DNA of 64,000 bases from Isoetes taiwanensis (taxonomy: Eukaryota > Streptophyta > Lycopodiopsida > Isoetales > Isoetaceae): contig JAJEKV010000035.1 in the NCBI GenBank assembly GCA_021234155.1, forward strand, positions 12,404,407 through 12,468,406, written 5' to 3'. The stretch's first letter is position 1; every line of letters begins with the position of its first letter. This document shows, piece by piece, positions 1 through 13,435 of this stretch. The notes below the pieces were generated by a model. It saw only the letters and a program-made list of their open reading frames with translations, made no database searches and had not been told where the DNA came from. The translations under genes and the position numbers were made by a program.

Positions 1-430
1 AGAGGATTCTTGGAAATCATCGAGAAGCTTAGTCGGCGATGAAGGAAGGGCAGAAGAAGGGTGATTATTAAGTGGATTTCATCATTTATAAAATATTGTT
101 GTCTAAAACTCTTTTATGGTTTTATTTTTGTAAAGCTTCGAATTATGAGGATATAACTCTTAAATAGACATATTTTAGATTTCAAAGCTTTAAAGAAATA
201 CTTAATTTACTTAATTTTTCTAGAGTAGTATATTTTGGTTTAATTATTTAAAACTTGAAGTTCTTCATATTAGTTGTTATTGCAATTATTTTAAATACAA
301 TACAGAATTTATAGTTTTTTAAAAAATTACAGTATTTAGCATTATTATATGTAAAAGTCACGTATTTTCTGCAGTATTTAATAAGTATTTTATAATTCTA
401 AAAAACGTATTTAAAGTACTTTTTAAATAG
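1..430. other. AT-rich stretch, no gene seen
   Basis: Strongly AT-rich sequence with many short T and A runs. No ORF with recognisable protein content, no RNA gene and no terminal repeat could be identified. Confidence 0.6.
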
Positions 431-1662
431 AGGTATGCATACGGTGATATCGTTAAGTCATTATAATACGCGTCTGCGTTATAACGTGCGACAACGATAC
501 GGTAGAATCTCGGTGCCACGACTCTGGAAGAGGCGATTCTTGAGGAATCTTTGGCGGTGCCTCTTGAGGTGCACAGGATCCATTTGGCCCAGTGATGGCA
601 AGTCACTTGTCCTGGCGCCTCCCTTTTGGGGGCACAGCTGCCCAGTGTACGGGGCCTTGGGCCCGGCCCGACGTGGTTATTTGTGGAGTCCCTTGTTCTT
701 GACACAGTGAGTCATATGCATGAATAGTCCTGTACGGGGAAGCCTGGGACTAACACTCCCACCAAATGACCTTTCGAGGTGAAAAGGAGAAGTGTTTACG
801 GCTGGGGAAGCCATCCGTGCGAAAGTGATCTCTCCAGAGGTGAGGTGAGCACCAATGCTCATTACTTGCAGTAAAGATCCACAGCGTATTTAGAAGCGGG
901 AGGTGGTTGAGCAAGGCGGGATGCATCAATGAGAAAGCGAGATGCACCATGTCTTCAAAGGGGCAGCATGAGGCTGAAGAAACAAGCTGGCATTCCATGA
1001 GTAAGAAGCAGTCCCGGAGACCAAAGGCACCTAACGGCGGCATTGGTTCGCATTAGAAGATGGGGCCATTTGCCGATTTAGGAGCTGAGCAAAAATGCAT
1101 TTAGAGCAGCACAAAAACACGCTTGAAGGTGGACTGAAGGATCCTGGTGAGGTGGCGGCGTGCAGAAGGTGTGAACCATGGCGCATCAGCGGTTGCCAAC
1201 CAGCTCATTAGCAATATAGATCCATTTATCAAGAGTGGCACCCTCCTCCCAAGTGGGCTGGCCGAACAAAGCAGGGGATCTCTCACTGGGAGATCGAGGG
1301 TCGAGGGTGGAGTCCATCAGCATGGCCATCCATGACGCGGGTCCAAAAAGGGGAGGCATGTCGAGGAGGTGGGGAACACGGGAAGCGTGGAGGAACACCG
1401 AGGGAAGCATAGGGGAGGAACCATGCGGTGGGGCGTGGGTTCAGCGAAGACACACTCCTGAGGAGATTATTCATGACAAGGGCGGATCAAGGCTTTGCAC
1501 CAGCGGTCCCAGGAGGCGAGCGAGAGAGTTGAGGTTGGCGGAGGCTGCCTCCCAGCGTGGGGGCTATCTTGCTAATGTCGAGCCAAGCAGCCAATGTTTG
1601 GATTCAGCATACACCACATAGCGGCAGTCCATGGCTAGCAGAGGATCTTCTAAAGCTGCCAT
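431..1662 (-). pseudogene. GC-rich segment with weak coding traces, unidentified
   Basis: Base composition changes sharply to GC-rich. Read on the minus strand, short stretches look protein-like, for example a run starting at an ATG near 1662 (begins MAALEDPLLAMDCRYVVYA) that meets a stop after about 46 codons and continues in the same style. Further open stretches lie around 1283-1474, 1186-1410 and 750-1043, in changing frames. This fits a decayed coding region, perhaps of a mobile element, but I recognise no domain. The long plus-strand ORF at 1235-1621 lies over the same DNA and looks like the antisense shadow. It could also be simply GC-rich non-coding DNA. Confidence 0.25.
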
Positions 1663-2014
1663 GCTCATGATCACAAAACAAGAACAAGACAAAAGGCGTG
1701 GCCAAATGAGGGCTCTCAAATATAGAGATAAACTGAGTACATCTGAAAGAGGCTCAGTCTAATATATAGTGTGAAGCCTTAAATAGAAGTAGTACATCTA
1801 ACTAAATCCAATCCCTACACTTATGTTAACCTAATCATGCAGTGTCGATGCACTTACACCACTTGACACCTAACATGTGCATGCACAATGTTAACCACTA
1901 GGTGGATTAACACTTTGCCCCTCCCCCTAAAAAGTTTTAGCACAAAAAACGTATACAGAGACTTTTATAAGACAAGTCAAACAATTACAATATGGTGCCA
2001 AAAAATTGCGAAAA
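1663..2014. other. Non-coding stretch before the 2.2-kb array
   Basis: AT-rich DNA without an ORF. A pyrimidine-rich, CCCCTCCCCC-like run near 1915-1930 could be an old element boundary, but no matching partner was found. Confidence 0.35.
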
Positions 2015-2214
2015 GGATGGTAATGGTTGGGTGGTGTGGCAAGTAAAAGATCTTCATGATTCGTTGAGGAATGGCGAATCTGATCCAGAGATGAATGTCG
2101 ATGGAACATAGATCATAAGAACATGGGCCAAAACATAAAAGACCATCCCTTATATTATGGGTAAGTCTATTTTATCATATAGTGCCCAAAGTTCATGAAA
2201 AATTAGTGGGGGTC

Positions 2215-2700
2215 TTTAAAAATGTAGAAAGCACCAAAAGCTTCCCGTGTCGGCCATAAAAGCGTGGCTATGTGACAATAGTTTGCAAAAGCGTGGGTGG
2301 AAGCGTGGACTTGGGCGTGACAATGTGTTTGCAAAGCATGGATTTGGGCACAAAGCGTGGAGTGGGCGTGGCTTTTAATTAGCGTGTCGTGAAGTGATTG
2401 CTCGACCCGGCAAAAATAGTGGCATGGGCGTGACCGCGTGGGTACAAACTTAGCGTGGGCCGTGAGCGACAAGCGTGGGCAGCAAAAATAGCGACAGCGT
2501 GGGCAGCAAAATATGGCGTGGGTCAGCGTTGCGTGGAAGATATCTTATTTGGTCACGTACGCGCAAGTGAGCACAAACGGAAGCGGCGTGTGAAGCAATT
2601 TTTAATTTGAGCGTCGGCGCCCGGTAGCCAGCATGAAGCAATTTTAATTGAGCGTCGGCGGCACGGAGCCATAAAAGCGTCAAATTCATCCCGGGCCATA
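2215..2700. repeat. GCGTGG-rich block, copy 1
   Basis: Dense, irregularly spaced repeats of AAGCGTGG and GCGTGGG, with TTTGCAAAGCGTGG and GCACAAAGCGTGG recurring. Looks like a diverged minisatellite nested in the 2.2-kb unit. Confidence 0.6.
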
Positions 2701-4429
2701 GATACGGGCGGCCAAATCCACGGTAGTTTGGAAAAACCTAACTTTGAGCACAACCCTGGCAGAAAATACTTTCACGTAGGGTGCCGACCGCCGATTGAGC
2801 AGCGGATTTGAAAGGCGAAATAAAGCCCGCGTCTTGCTTGCTATGAATCTGGTGGAATGTACTAATCGGTAGAGTGAGATGATCTTAGAAATATGGTACG
2901 CTATGGATGGGGCTGGCGGGAAGTGATGGAGCAGTTTTTTGTAGAAAAATAGATGGCGTGTTTGCAGGGGAATAGGGTGCCATTGCTTCACCCAACTGCG
3001 GGGATGGAGTAAAGAGATATGGGGTTTGATGAAGCGGGCTGATGCCAGCTGAAAAACTTTGTTCTTGAGAGCGTGCTTCTTGATTTGAATAGATAGGCGG
3101 TTGGTGGACAAGATGTTCAGTGAATCTTCTTGGTGATGAAAGGATTTTTGTTTGTGTCACGGATGATCGGACCAACGAAGCCCCGAATAAATCGACACGA
3201 GGCTGCGAAAATTTCTTCCGCGGTGAAACTTCTTGAGAAGCGGCTCTCTGACTGTATATACGGCCAGAGGGTGGGGGCTAAGCGAGAAATCGGCTCTCTT
3301 GAAAAAATTCAATAAGAAGATGGACAATTTGGAGGCGAAATCTTTGAAAGAAAACCCTTTCCTTCACTTGGTTTAGTTACCATGAGGATAACTTGATAGA
3401 GCTTGAAGAAGATAGAATATGATTATGTAATGGAATGGGCCATTTGTGCGAGGTAAAAATGAAATTACTTGTAAAAGTGATCATCTTTGTATTGAAAAGT
3501 CGTTTGCTTCTCACTTTGATGTCGCAGAGAGCAGGGGACAAAGTGTGACTAAGCCTTGAAAAATCCTTATTTGTCATATATGCCCAGGCTACATGTAGAG
3601 TAAGCCAGGGCAAAAAGGACTTTGAGCTGTCGTGTATTTGCGGGAACTATGGGCTCAAGGGGGCTAGCCAAGTCTTTGGCCCTCTAAATAATCGAAGAAA
3701 CTTATTGAAAAGCATTGAGAGATTTGAAGAGGCGGTCAGAGAAACATTCATATAGCATGCGTGTGGATATTTTTGGGTGTCTTGAGAAGCCACGATTTAC
3801 GAGATAAAATAGAGGTCAAAAGAAATCATGATATTTTTGGCAATTTGTGTGAGATAGAGATAAAAATGGCGGATAGAGATAAAAAATAGTCAATCTTTTT
3901 GATTTTTAAAGAAATTGTGGGAAGTCTTGTCACCCACTCCGAGAAATCCACAGGCGCAAAAGCGTACTTGCTGCGCGAAAAAGCGATTAATACGGGAAAG
4001 CAGATTTCTGAAATTAAATTTGATCAATTTGGCGGGGATCATCAAATTTAGTTGGAAAAACAAAAGGCCTCCAAGGATACACATAAATCGACTTGGTTGG
4101 GCAAATAGAGTAACCTAATAGGGAAGAATAGTATACAAGAAGTCTTCCAAAGCGGGGAAGAATAGGAGCAGCAAGACAACATCAAACAACAAAGGGGTGA
4201 AGAAAGTGATCCTTGGCTGACGAGGATGGTAATGGTTGGGTGAGGGTGTGTAGTAAAGATCTTCATGATTTAATTTGAGATGAATCACGATCCAGAATGG
4301 ATAATGGAGTGAGAACATAGATCATAGGAACATGGGCCAAAACATAAAGACCATCCCTTATATTATGGAGTGAAGTCTATTTTATCATATAGTGCCCAAA
4401 AGTTCACTTGAAAAATTAATTGAGGGGTC

Positions 4430-4900
4430 TTTAAAAATGTAAGCACCAAAAAGCTTCCGTGATCAGCCATAAAAAGCGTGGCTATCGTGACAATAGTTTG
4501 CAAAGCGTGGGTGGAGGCGATGGACTTGGCGTGACAATATATTTGCAAAGCGTGGTTGGAGCACAAAGCGTGGGTGGAGGCGTGGCTTTTAATTAAGCGT
4601 GTGAGTAGGCGGTTATCGACCGGCAAAGGAAATAGTGAAGTGGGCGTGACCAGGTGGAGTTACGAAGCAAGCGTGGGCGCGTGAGGAGCAGCGGCAAGCG
4701 TAGACGGCAGCCAAAATAGCGGCAGCGTGGGCAACCAAAATAGCGGCGTGGGTCAGCGTTGCGTGGAAGATATCTTATTTGGTCCACGGCCACGCTGCCG
4801 TGAGCACAAGCGAGCGGCGTGAAGCAATTTTAATTTGAGCGTCGGCAGCCAGGCGCGGCGTGGCTGTAATTTTAATTGAGCGTCGGCGGCCTGGAGCCAT
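4430..4900. repeat. GCGTGG-rich block, copy 2
   Basis: Second copy of the GCGTGG minisatellite-like block, at the same relative place in the second 2.2-kb unit. Confidence 0.6.
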
Positions 4901-5456
4901 AAAAGCGTCAAATTCATCTGGGCCATAGATCTGATGAGGCCAAATCCGCAGTAGTTGGAAAAACCCTGTTTTGCAACCCTAGTAGAAAATGCTTTCTGTA
5001 GAATGTAGGCCGATTGTGGAGCAGCGGTTTAGGCGAAATAGCCGGCGTCTTGCTTAACATAGATGCAAGCTGGAATGTACCCCTAATCACGGTAGGGCTG
5101 AGGATGATCTTAGAATATGGTACTGCTATGGATGGGGAGAATTTGTAGGAAGTGATGGAGCAGTTTTGTAGAAAAAATAGATGGCGGTGTTTGCAAGAAT
5201 AAGGTTGCCATTGGCTACTGCCCCTGCCCGAGGATGATAAAAGAGATATGGGGTTTGATGAAGCCGACACGATGCTCGTGAAAAACTTTTGTTGAGAGCG
5301 TGCTTTAGCGGTTGAATAGATAGGCGGTTGGTGGACAAGATGTTGAAGTGAATCTTCTTGGTGATGAAGGATTTTTGTTTGTGTCTGCGGATGATCGGAC
5401 AAGGAACTGAATAAATCGACGGGAAGCTGCGAAAATTTTGTCACGGATGGCTTCTT

Positions 5457-5711
5457 GTGAAGCTCTGCGGCTGTATGTCTGAGGCGAGGAGGGGTGGGGG
5501 GCTACTTGAAATCTTGGCTCTCTTGAAAAAATTCAATAAGAAGATGGACAAGCTGGAGGCGAAATCACGAAAACCCTTCCCTTCACTTGGTTTGGTGCAA
5601 AAGCGGGATAACTTGATAGAGCTTGAAGATAGAATATGCGATTGTAATGGAATGGGCCCGGCTGTCGCGGGTAAAATGAGTAGCGCCCCAAAGCTGATCA
5701 TACTGTATTGA
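5457..5711 (+). pseudogene. Short coding-like relic inside the 2.2-kb unit, unidentified
   Basis: An 84-codon open stretch containing LLKKFNKKMDKLEAKSRKPF followed by a leucine/acid-rich part (NLIELEDRICDCNGMG). The homologous stretch of copy 1 (about 3250-3450) shows the same residues but is broken by frame changes and stops. The predicted peptide is lysine-rich and possibly helical. No family recognised; it may be the remnant of a gene that was inside the repeat before it was duplicated. Confidence 0.25.
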
Positions 5712-6639
5712 AAAATCCGTTTGCTTCTCACTTTGATGTCTTGAGGCGAGGACAAGTGTGACCATGACAGAAAAATCCTTGTTTGTCATATATCTTGCCC
5801 AGGCTACGTAGTAAACCCGAGGAGCCCAAGAGACTTTGAGCTGTCGCGTGTATTTGGGGAACTATGGGCTCAAGGGCTAATAGTCACTGGCCTCTACCAA
5901 ATATCTGAAGAAGAAACTTAGGTGAAAAGCGTGAGATTTGAAATGAGATAGAGAAACATTTATGCTTAACATCGTGTGTGGATATTTTTGGGTGTCTTGA
6001 GAAGCACGATTTACGAGATAAAGCGAGGAGGAGGATAAAGAGAATCATGATATTTTTGACAATTTGGCAGCGAGATAGAGATAAAAATGGCGAGATAGAG
6101 ATAAAATGATCAATCTTTTTGATTTTTTGAAAATTATGCGGAGGAGTAACATCACCACTCCGAGGAAATCTACAGGCTACAAAAGCGTGCTTGTTGCACT
6201 TGAAAAAGCGATATACGGAAAGCAGATTCTGAAATTAAATTTGTCGGTAGCGGGATCATGTTGGATTTGAAAAACAAAGGCCTCAGGACACATAAATCGA
6301 CTTGGTTGGGCAAGCGAAGGTAACTATGGGAAGAATAGTATACAAGAGATGCTTCAAAGCGGGGAAGAATAGGAAGCTGACAAGACAACAGCAAACAACA
6401 AGAATTGAAGAAGTGATCACGGCGAGCGAGGATGGTAATGGTTGGGTGGTGTCGTAGTAAAAGATCTTCATGATTCGCGTTGAGGGGCGAATACGATCGA
6501 ATGAATATTCGATGAGAACATAGATCATAGGAACATGGGCCAAAAACATAAGATCCCCTTATATATGGGTAAGTCTATTTTTATCATATAGTGCCCAAAA
6601 GTTCACTTGAAAATTAATTAGGGGGTCTTTAAAATGTAA

Positions 6640-7110
6640 GCACCAAAAAGCTTCCCGTGTCGGCCATAAGCGTGGCTATGTTGACAATAGTTTGCAAAGC
6701 GTGGGTGGGCGTGGACTTGGCGTGACAATATGTTGCAAAGCGTGGATTTGGAGCACAAAGCGTGGAGTGGGCCCGGTAGCTTTTTAATTAAGCGTGTGTC
6801 GCGTGAAGAGTTGCTCGGCGGCAAAATAATTAGGCGTGGGCGTGACCGTGGGTACAAGCAAGCGTGGGCGGTGAACAGCGGCAAGCGTGGGCAACCAAAA
6901 TAGCGGCAAGCGTGGGCAACCAAAAATAACTGGCGTGGGTCAGCGTTGCGTGGAAGATATCTTATTTGGTCCGGCCGCGCAAAATGAGCACAAGCGAGCG
7001 GCGTGAAAGCGATTTTTAATTTGAGGCGTCGTGGCAAGCTGGCGTGAAGCAATTTTAATTGAGCTGTCGTGACACGGAGCCATAAAGCGTCAAATTCATC
7101 TGGGCCATAG
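6640..7110. repeat. GCGTGG-rich block, copy 3
   Basis: Third copy of the GCGTGG minisatellite-like block in the truncated third unit. Confidence 0.6.
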
Positions 7111-7314
7111 ATCTGGCGGCCAAATCCGTGGATTGGAAAAACCCTAGCTTTGGTACGCAACCCTGGCGAAAATGCTGCGTAGGACTGCAGGCCGATTGTA
7201 GGCAGCGGGATTTGAAGAAGCGAAATAGCGGCGTCTTGCTTAGCATAGATGCAAGGCTGGAATGTCTTAATGCTGGTAGGGCTGAGATGATCTTGATATG
7301 AGCTGCTATGGATG

Positions 7315-7365
7315 GGAAGAAGAAGAAGAAGAAGAAGAAGAAGAAGAAGAAGAAGAAGAAGAAGA
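7315..7365. repeat. (GAA)n microsatellite
   Basis: Nearly pure GAA trinucleotide tract that ends the third 2.2-kb unit and starts module D1. Confidence 0.95.
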
Positions 7366-10140
7366 TTCTTCATCTTGATAATGCTCAATGATTTAGATAT
7401 GCCTATGGAAGGTGTGCAAAGGGTGCTCTTTTATATGAATTTTTGAATTACAATGTATGCCATGTCACATATGGTTCACATGGTGTAAACATAGTCCACA
7501 TGGGTAACTATAGAATAAAGTTGCCAAGTTGTTCTTTAGTGGTTAGTTGGATAGAAATTTGAGCCACACAAGAATGGTATAAACATATGGTTAATAGGTT
7601 ATTATTTGATCGATGCAAAAAGAACAAGCTTTTTCACTTGATATGCTAATACTCTAATTTCTTAAAAGTTGCATATTTCTTCTAAGTCCCATATAATATA
7701 TTCATTGACTTTATAGGATCATAATTTTATAAAGAGTATTCTGATAAACTTTTCCCTATAGTAAGAACTTATGCATGCATGCACCTTTATTATTTGAAAG
7801 ATGGGCGTCAATGTACCTTGTAAGGATTGGTCCAAAGTACTCACGATAATGGAACACCATTTGAAGATGCCGATGTTGCTTTTAATTGGGACCTTATAGA
7901 ACTTCAAATATTGTTCAAATATGATGGGATATTTTGCCATGCATAATTAAGATGGGCCGGTGGCATTAAATCGTTTAAATGCATGGAAGTATATGGTAAA
8001 TGCCTTAGAATATTTTGGGCAGAAGCCAAAAAGTGTCGAAATTATCCCGATTATGGCAATTTGAATGGCTTTGATTGTCTCTCACATAACCAAGTAGATC
8101 GTAATGGCACAAATGTGGCTTTGAGACAAAAATTAGTTTTGGATATTTAGGTTTAGGGCATACCTAAATACAACTTAAGCTTCCTACGTATTTGCACACG
8201 CCCATTTGTCATTTGTGAAGATCGAAATGCCTAAAAGGTGTTTATATTTCTTGTGCTTGAGAATTTCTAGCAGTACGTGAACCCTCCTCAATAGAGACAA
8301 GCATGGAATGATAATGATGAAGAACGAAGCGAAGCAAGAGGCCGGGAAGAGGAAGCGGCCAAAACCCAGGAGTTCCTATAGCTTATCTGTTTTTGTAGTC
8401 GTTTAGTAATGACTCATGCAAAAGCGAGAGATACAAAAAATGATACCTTGTATGGGCTAAGAATAGGTTTGATCTTGTTCTTATGGTAAGATCTTAGATT
8501 TGCTCTGATATTTGCTCTAGAATACATACTATGTACTTGAGGGGATAGCTTATCACGGGTGCTAGTCCACTTTTAGCAGTAATGATTCACTGATAAAACC
8601 ATTGATTTTTTAATTGAAAAGTCTATACAGAAATATTTACGAAACATACTTTCTGAAACTTGCATCACGATACATAGTTTGGATAGCGATTTTGTTGAAA
8701 TATCACGAGGCTTTACACATGGCTTTGCATACATCAGGTTTTGCCATAAAGCCGGATGGTTTATGACATCTCACGCTTATTTAAAGTGTACATGCTTATC
8801 TAAGTGTTTGGAAGTAGAATCTAATGAGATGGATAAACTAATGTAGGAAATAAGCTAATGTGACCAAGTATTTTGCTCACAAGTTTGTTGGCAGAATCAT
8901 TTTAGGCGGAGTTTGAGATGATACATTGCCCTAGAATAGTAATACCTTATTTTATTAATTGTTGATTCACACATAAAGATATATTTGCATGTGCTTGACC
9001 ATACACTAATATTCATGCATTTGAACATTTTCTATTTTCTTTGAAACCAGCACTCTTGCATTTTAGAGATTTGCCTATTAGGTGGGTTAATGGGTACAAG
9101 GTTAAGACTTGCTTAATGCTTTCCATTTAGCTGATTTATACTAATATGCGGACTAAAAATTTGGGTGTAGCGACTTTAGATAATTGTGCTTTTTTTTCTA
9201 AGATTTATGGTAAGTTCTAGGCTCATTTTGCTTATATTACACCATTCTTCCTTTGAAAAGAATAGGTGAAGAGCTGAGAAGAGCCACTTAGTGTCTCATT
9301 ATGCACGGCGCCCTTTCCTTATTACCGTTTCATGCTAATATTGAGGTACATTTGGAGTGCGGGTAACGAGACACCATCTCACTGTTCTTTCTCAAATTTA
9401 CAAGGTGGCAACACAAAGCTACCCTGAGGAGAAGATGATACAAACGGTCGGCAAATCCCGGATCTCGCCGTTTAGGGTGAGATGCAACTAAATCTGAGGG
9501 TACTAAGAATATTGGCTGACATATGATGAGAGATTGCTTATTTATCATAATTGAAAGATATAAGTTAGATTCCTTCATGAAACTTTGTTACATAAATTAA
9601 TGCATGGCTATTAGATTTAAAAACTTTGAGATGTAGAGATAGTTTATGATAATGGTCTACATGTTTTAAACTATGATATAATATATATTGGGAAATTAAT
9701 GTCTTTGGAATTTGTATGTTGACATATGATATAATAAAAATAAGATCTTTTGCTATTTAGAAATTATATGAGCGATGGTACTTTGTGAACAATATATTTT
9801 ACGAAATTACGAAAATTAAATGCTCATATGAGATTTGAAATAGGAACATTGATATGCTTTCTAAAGGATGTAAAATACTTTACCTCATAACATGCGTTAC
9901 CTTTGGTAGAATTCTAAAACTCTATATCGTATTAAAATGCTAATGTGGAATTGATATTCTGAGTATTATGGAAATATTATGGAAATGATGTTTTAGGTAT
10001 TGTGCCTTCCATTTGAACTGGAAATAGCGCCGGGATGGATATGTGTTGGGTATTCTTAGGTCTTGAGCAGCGGGGTGTAGTAAATGTTTTTTACTATAAT
10101 CACATTAGTAGTCTGATGAAGATGTGTATGAAGAAAGAAA
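7366..10140. repeat. Module D, copy 1
   Basis: AT-rich module, repeated at 10686-13435 with a spacing of about 3.32 kb. It begins with ATTCTTCATCTT after the GAA tract and ends near GTCTGATGAAGATGTGTATG. No long ORF; the open stretches (for example 9330-9578 on the minus strand) are not conserved in the other copy. No terminal inverted or long direct repeats were seen. Probably a non-coding or very decayed mobile element. Confidence 0.7.
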
Positions 10141-10655
10141 TCCCGGGACTTCCATTTCTTTGGAAGGAATGCTCATCCCTGATTGGTTAGTCTGCGTACC
10201 TAGGTAAGTTTTAGATAAGCTCTATTTTTTGATGTATTGATGAAGTTATCTCTTACGATATCTTGATGAGTTATCCTGCAATAGAATCTTTTGATATCAT
10301 GATGGAGTTATCACGCTAAATGAATCTCTTATGCAAGCAGGAGTTATCTTTGGTGCTAAATTTACTATTGCCCCATGTACCTCACAAATATGAAACCTTG
10401 ACAATTTGTCAAGTCTTGAACTTCAGTCTATTGTGCTAGTTTTGATTTATCACACTCACAGCCCGGATATATGGTATTTAGTCCCACTTTGCCTCCTTAC
10501 TACCTAAATATAAGCGTTACTATTCTTTGCCAAATTGGATTCTATAAATCCTTTTTTCTTACGGTGTAAGGAAGTAGGACCCCTCTTTTTTTATAAAGGG
10601 GGGTCACCAACTCACTATAAAAAAGAGGTATCCTACATCTGAGGAGGATTGTGGG
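10141..10655. repeat. Tail segment, copy 1
   Basis: Segment following module D1. Its two ends resemble those of the tail behind E1 (16516-17224): it opens with a CATTTCTTTGGA-like box and closes with ACGGTGTA...GTAGGACCC, then GAGGATTGTGGGAGAAG before a GAA tract. It contains an imperfect palindrome around the CCCTC(T)n...GGGGGG part near 10580-10620. Confidence 0.5.
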
Positions 10656-10685
10656 AGAAGAAGAAAGAAGAAGAAGAAGAAGAAG
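10656..10685. repeat. (GAA)n microsatellite
   Basis: Short GAA tract between the tail of D1 and the start of D2. Confidence 0.9.
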
Positions 10686-13435
10686 ATTCTTCATCTTTTG
10701 ATAATGCTCCAATGATTTAGATATATGCCTATGGAAGGTGTGCAAAGGGTGCTCTTTTATATGAATTTTTAGTCTAATGTATGCCGCCTCACATGGTTCA
10801 TGGTGTAAACATGAATCACATGGGCCAACTATAGAATGAAGTTGCAAAAGTTGTTCTTTAGTGGTTCGTTGGATAAATTTGAGCCACACAAGAATGGTAT
10901 AAACATATGGTTAATAGGTTATTATTTGATCGATGTAAAAGAATTTCTAAACTTTTTCATGATATGCTAGCCTCTAATTTCTTAAAAGTTGCATATTTCT
11001 TCCTAAGTCCTATAATATATTCATTGACTTTATGGATCATAATTTTACTAAAAATTACAATAAACTTTCTATAGTAAGAACTTATGCATGCATGCACCTT
11101 TATTATTTGAAAGATGAAACGTCAATGTACCTTGTAAGTTGGTCCAAAGTACTCACGATAATGGAACACCATTTAGAAGATGCGATATTTGCTTTAATTA
11201 CGGGACCTTATAGGGCTTCAAAATATTGTTCAAATATGATGGATATTTTGCCATATACATAATTAAGATGGGCGGTGGCATTAAATCGCGTTTAAATGCA
11301 TAGATATATGGTAAATGCCTTAGAATATTTTGGGCAAAGCCAAAAGTGTCGAAATTATCGATTGTAACTTGATTTGAATGGCTTTTGATTGTCTCTCACA
11401 TAACCAAGTAGATCGTATTAACAAATGTTGGCTTTTGAGGAATGAAAAATTAGTTTTGGATATTTAGGTTTTAGGGCATACCTAAATACAACCCGAAGCT
11501 GACTACTCTTGTATTTGCACATATTTGTCACATTTGTGGAAGATCGAGGAAATGCCTAAAGGTGTTTATATTTGATGCTTGAGAATTTTTCTTGGTATGA
11601 ACCCTCCTCCAATGAGACAAGCATGGAATGATAATGATGAAGAGCGACGAAGCAAGAGGCCGGGAAGAGGAGGCGACCAAAAACCCGAGGTTCCTATAAG
11701 CTTATACATTTTTTGTAGTCGTTTAGTAATGACTCATGCAAAAGCAGAATAAAATGATACCTTGTATGGGCTAAGAATAGGTTTGATGCTATTCTTATGA
11801 GTAAGATCTGCGATTTGCTCACGATATTTGCTCTAGAATACATACTATGCTTATAGGGGATAGGCTTATACGATTTGTAGTCACTTTTGGTAATGATTCA
11901 TGATAAAACAAATGATTTTAGGTAAGTCTATCTAGAAATATTTACGAAACATGCCTCTGAAACTTGCATCGATACATAGTTTTGGATGGCGATTTTTGTT
12001 GAAATATAAAGGCTTTACATGGCTTTTGCATACATCGGTTTTGCCATAAAGCGGATGGTTTATGACATCTGCTTATTTAAAATTTTTTGTACATGCTTAT
12101 CTAAGTCATTTGAGTAGAATCTAATGAGATCGGATAAACTAATGTGAAATAAACTAATGTGACCAAGTATTTTGCTCCTGAGAGTTTTTGTTGTGAATCA
12201 TTTTAGGCGAGGAGTTTTAGGATGATACATTTACTACAGAATAATGTACCTTATTTTGTGGTGATGATTCACATAAGATATGGTGTGGTAAGCAGCCATA
12301 CACTAATATTTATATTGCATTTGAACACATTTTTCTATTTCTTGAAACGGCACTCTTGCATTTGAAGTTGCTATTGCATTTTGGGTTAATGGCTGCAAGG
12401 TTAAGACTTGTATGCTTTCCATTTGGCTGATTTTATGCTAATATACTTGGACTAAAAATTTGATTAGCGGCTTTTAGATATTTGTGCTTTTTCTAAAGAT
12501 TTATGGTAAGTTCTAGAGCTCATTTGCTTATAATACACCATTCTTCTTTTGAAAGAATAGGTGAAGGCGAAGAGCCATAGTGTCTCATTGCTTGCACGGC
12601 CCTTTCCTTATTACCATTTCATGCTAATATTAGTGCATTTTTGGAGTGCAGGAGTAGCGAGACACCATCTCTGTTCTTTCAAATTTACAAGGTGGCAACA
12701 CAAAAGCTACCACAAGGAAGATGATACAAGCGGAAAAACGTCCGAAGCCAAATCCGGATCTCATACTTCATTGGTGAGGATAACTAAATCTGAGGAATTA
12801 CTAAGAATATTGGCGACACCATGATGAGAGATTGGCTGTCATAATTGAAGAAAGATATAAAGTTAGATTCCTTCACTTGAAACTTTGTTACATAGAATTA
12901 ATGCATGGCTATTCGTTAAAACTTTGAGATGTAGAGATAGTTTATGATAATGGTCTACATGTTTTAAACTATGATATAATATATATTGGGAAATTAATGT
13001 CTTTGGAATTTATGTTGACATATGATATAATAATAAAATAAGATCTTTTGCTATTTAGAAATTATATGAGCGGTAATTACTTTGTAGAAGACAATATATT
13101 TTAAAGGAATACGAAAATTAAATGCTCATATGAGATTTGGTAGGAACATTGATATGCTTTCTAAAAAGGATGTAAAATACTTTACACTCTATACTTTATG
13201 CGTTACCTTTGGTAGAATTCTAAAACTCTATATAAGTATTAAAATGCTAATGTGGAATTGATGTTACTACTTGATTATTATGGAAATATTAGCAAATGAT
13301 GTTTTAAATTATTGTACCTTCCATTGTGGCACAGGTAGCGCCCGGGATGGATATGTGTGTTGGGTATTCTTAGATGCTTGAGCAGCGGTGTAGTAAATGT
13401 TTTACTATAATGTTAGTAGTCTGATGAAGATGTAT
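10686..13435. repeat. Module D, copy 2
   Basis: Second copy of module D, alignable end to end with 7366-10140. Differences are mostly 1-6-nt insertions and deletions. ORFs at 11032-11262 and 12561-12824 (plus strand) are not matched by open frames in copy 1, so they are probably chance. Confidence 0.7.

Larger units (their letters stand above)
2015..7314. repeat. 2.2-kb tandem repeat, about 2.4 copies
   Basis: The word GGATGGTAATGGTTGGG recurs at about 2015, 4224 and 6430, a spacing of about 2.21 kb, and the following sequence stays alignable throughout: the ATGGGCCAAAACATAA box, a GCGTGG-rich block, a GAGCGTCGGCG block, and a CTATGGATGGGG box near 2903, 5128 and 7307. Copy 1 is about 2015-4223, copy 2 about 4224-6429, copy 3 is cut off at a (GAA)n tract at 7315. 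Copies differ mainly by short insertions and deletions. No terminal repeats of a transposon were found. Confidence 0.8.

Noticed and set aside
4914-5444. 176-aa minus-strand ORF in the 2.2-kb repeat
   Set aside because: The matching stretches of copies 1 and 3 are not open in this frame; low-complexity Ser/Pro/His content.
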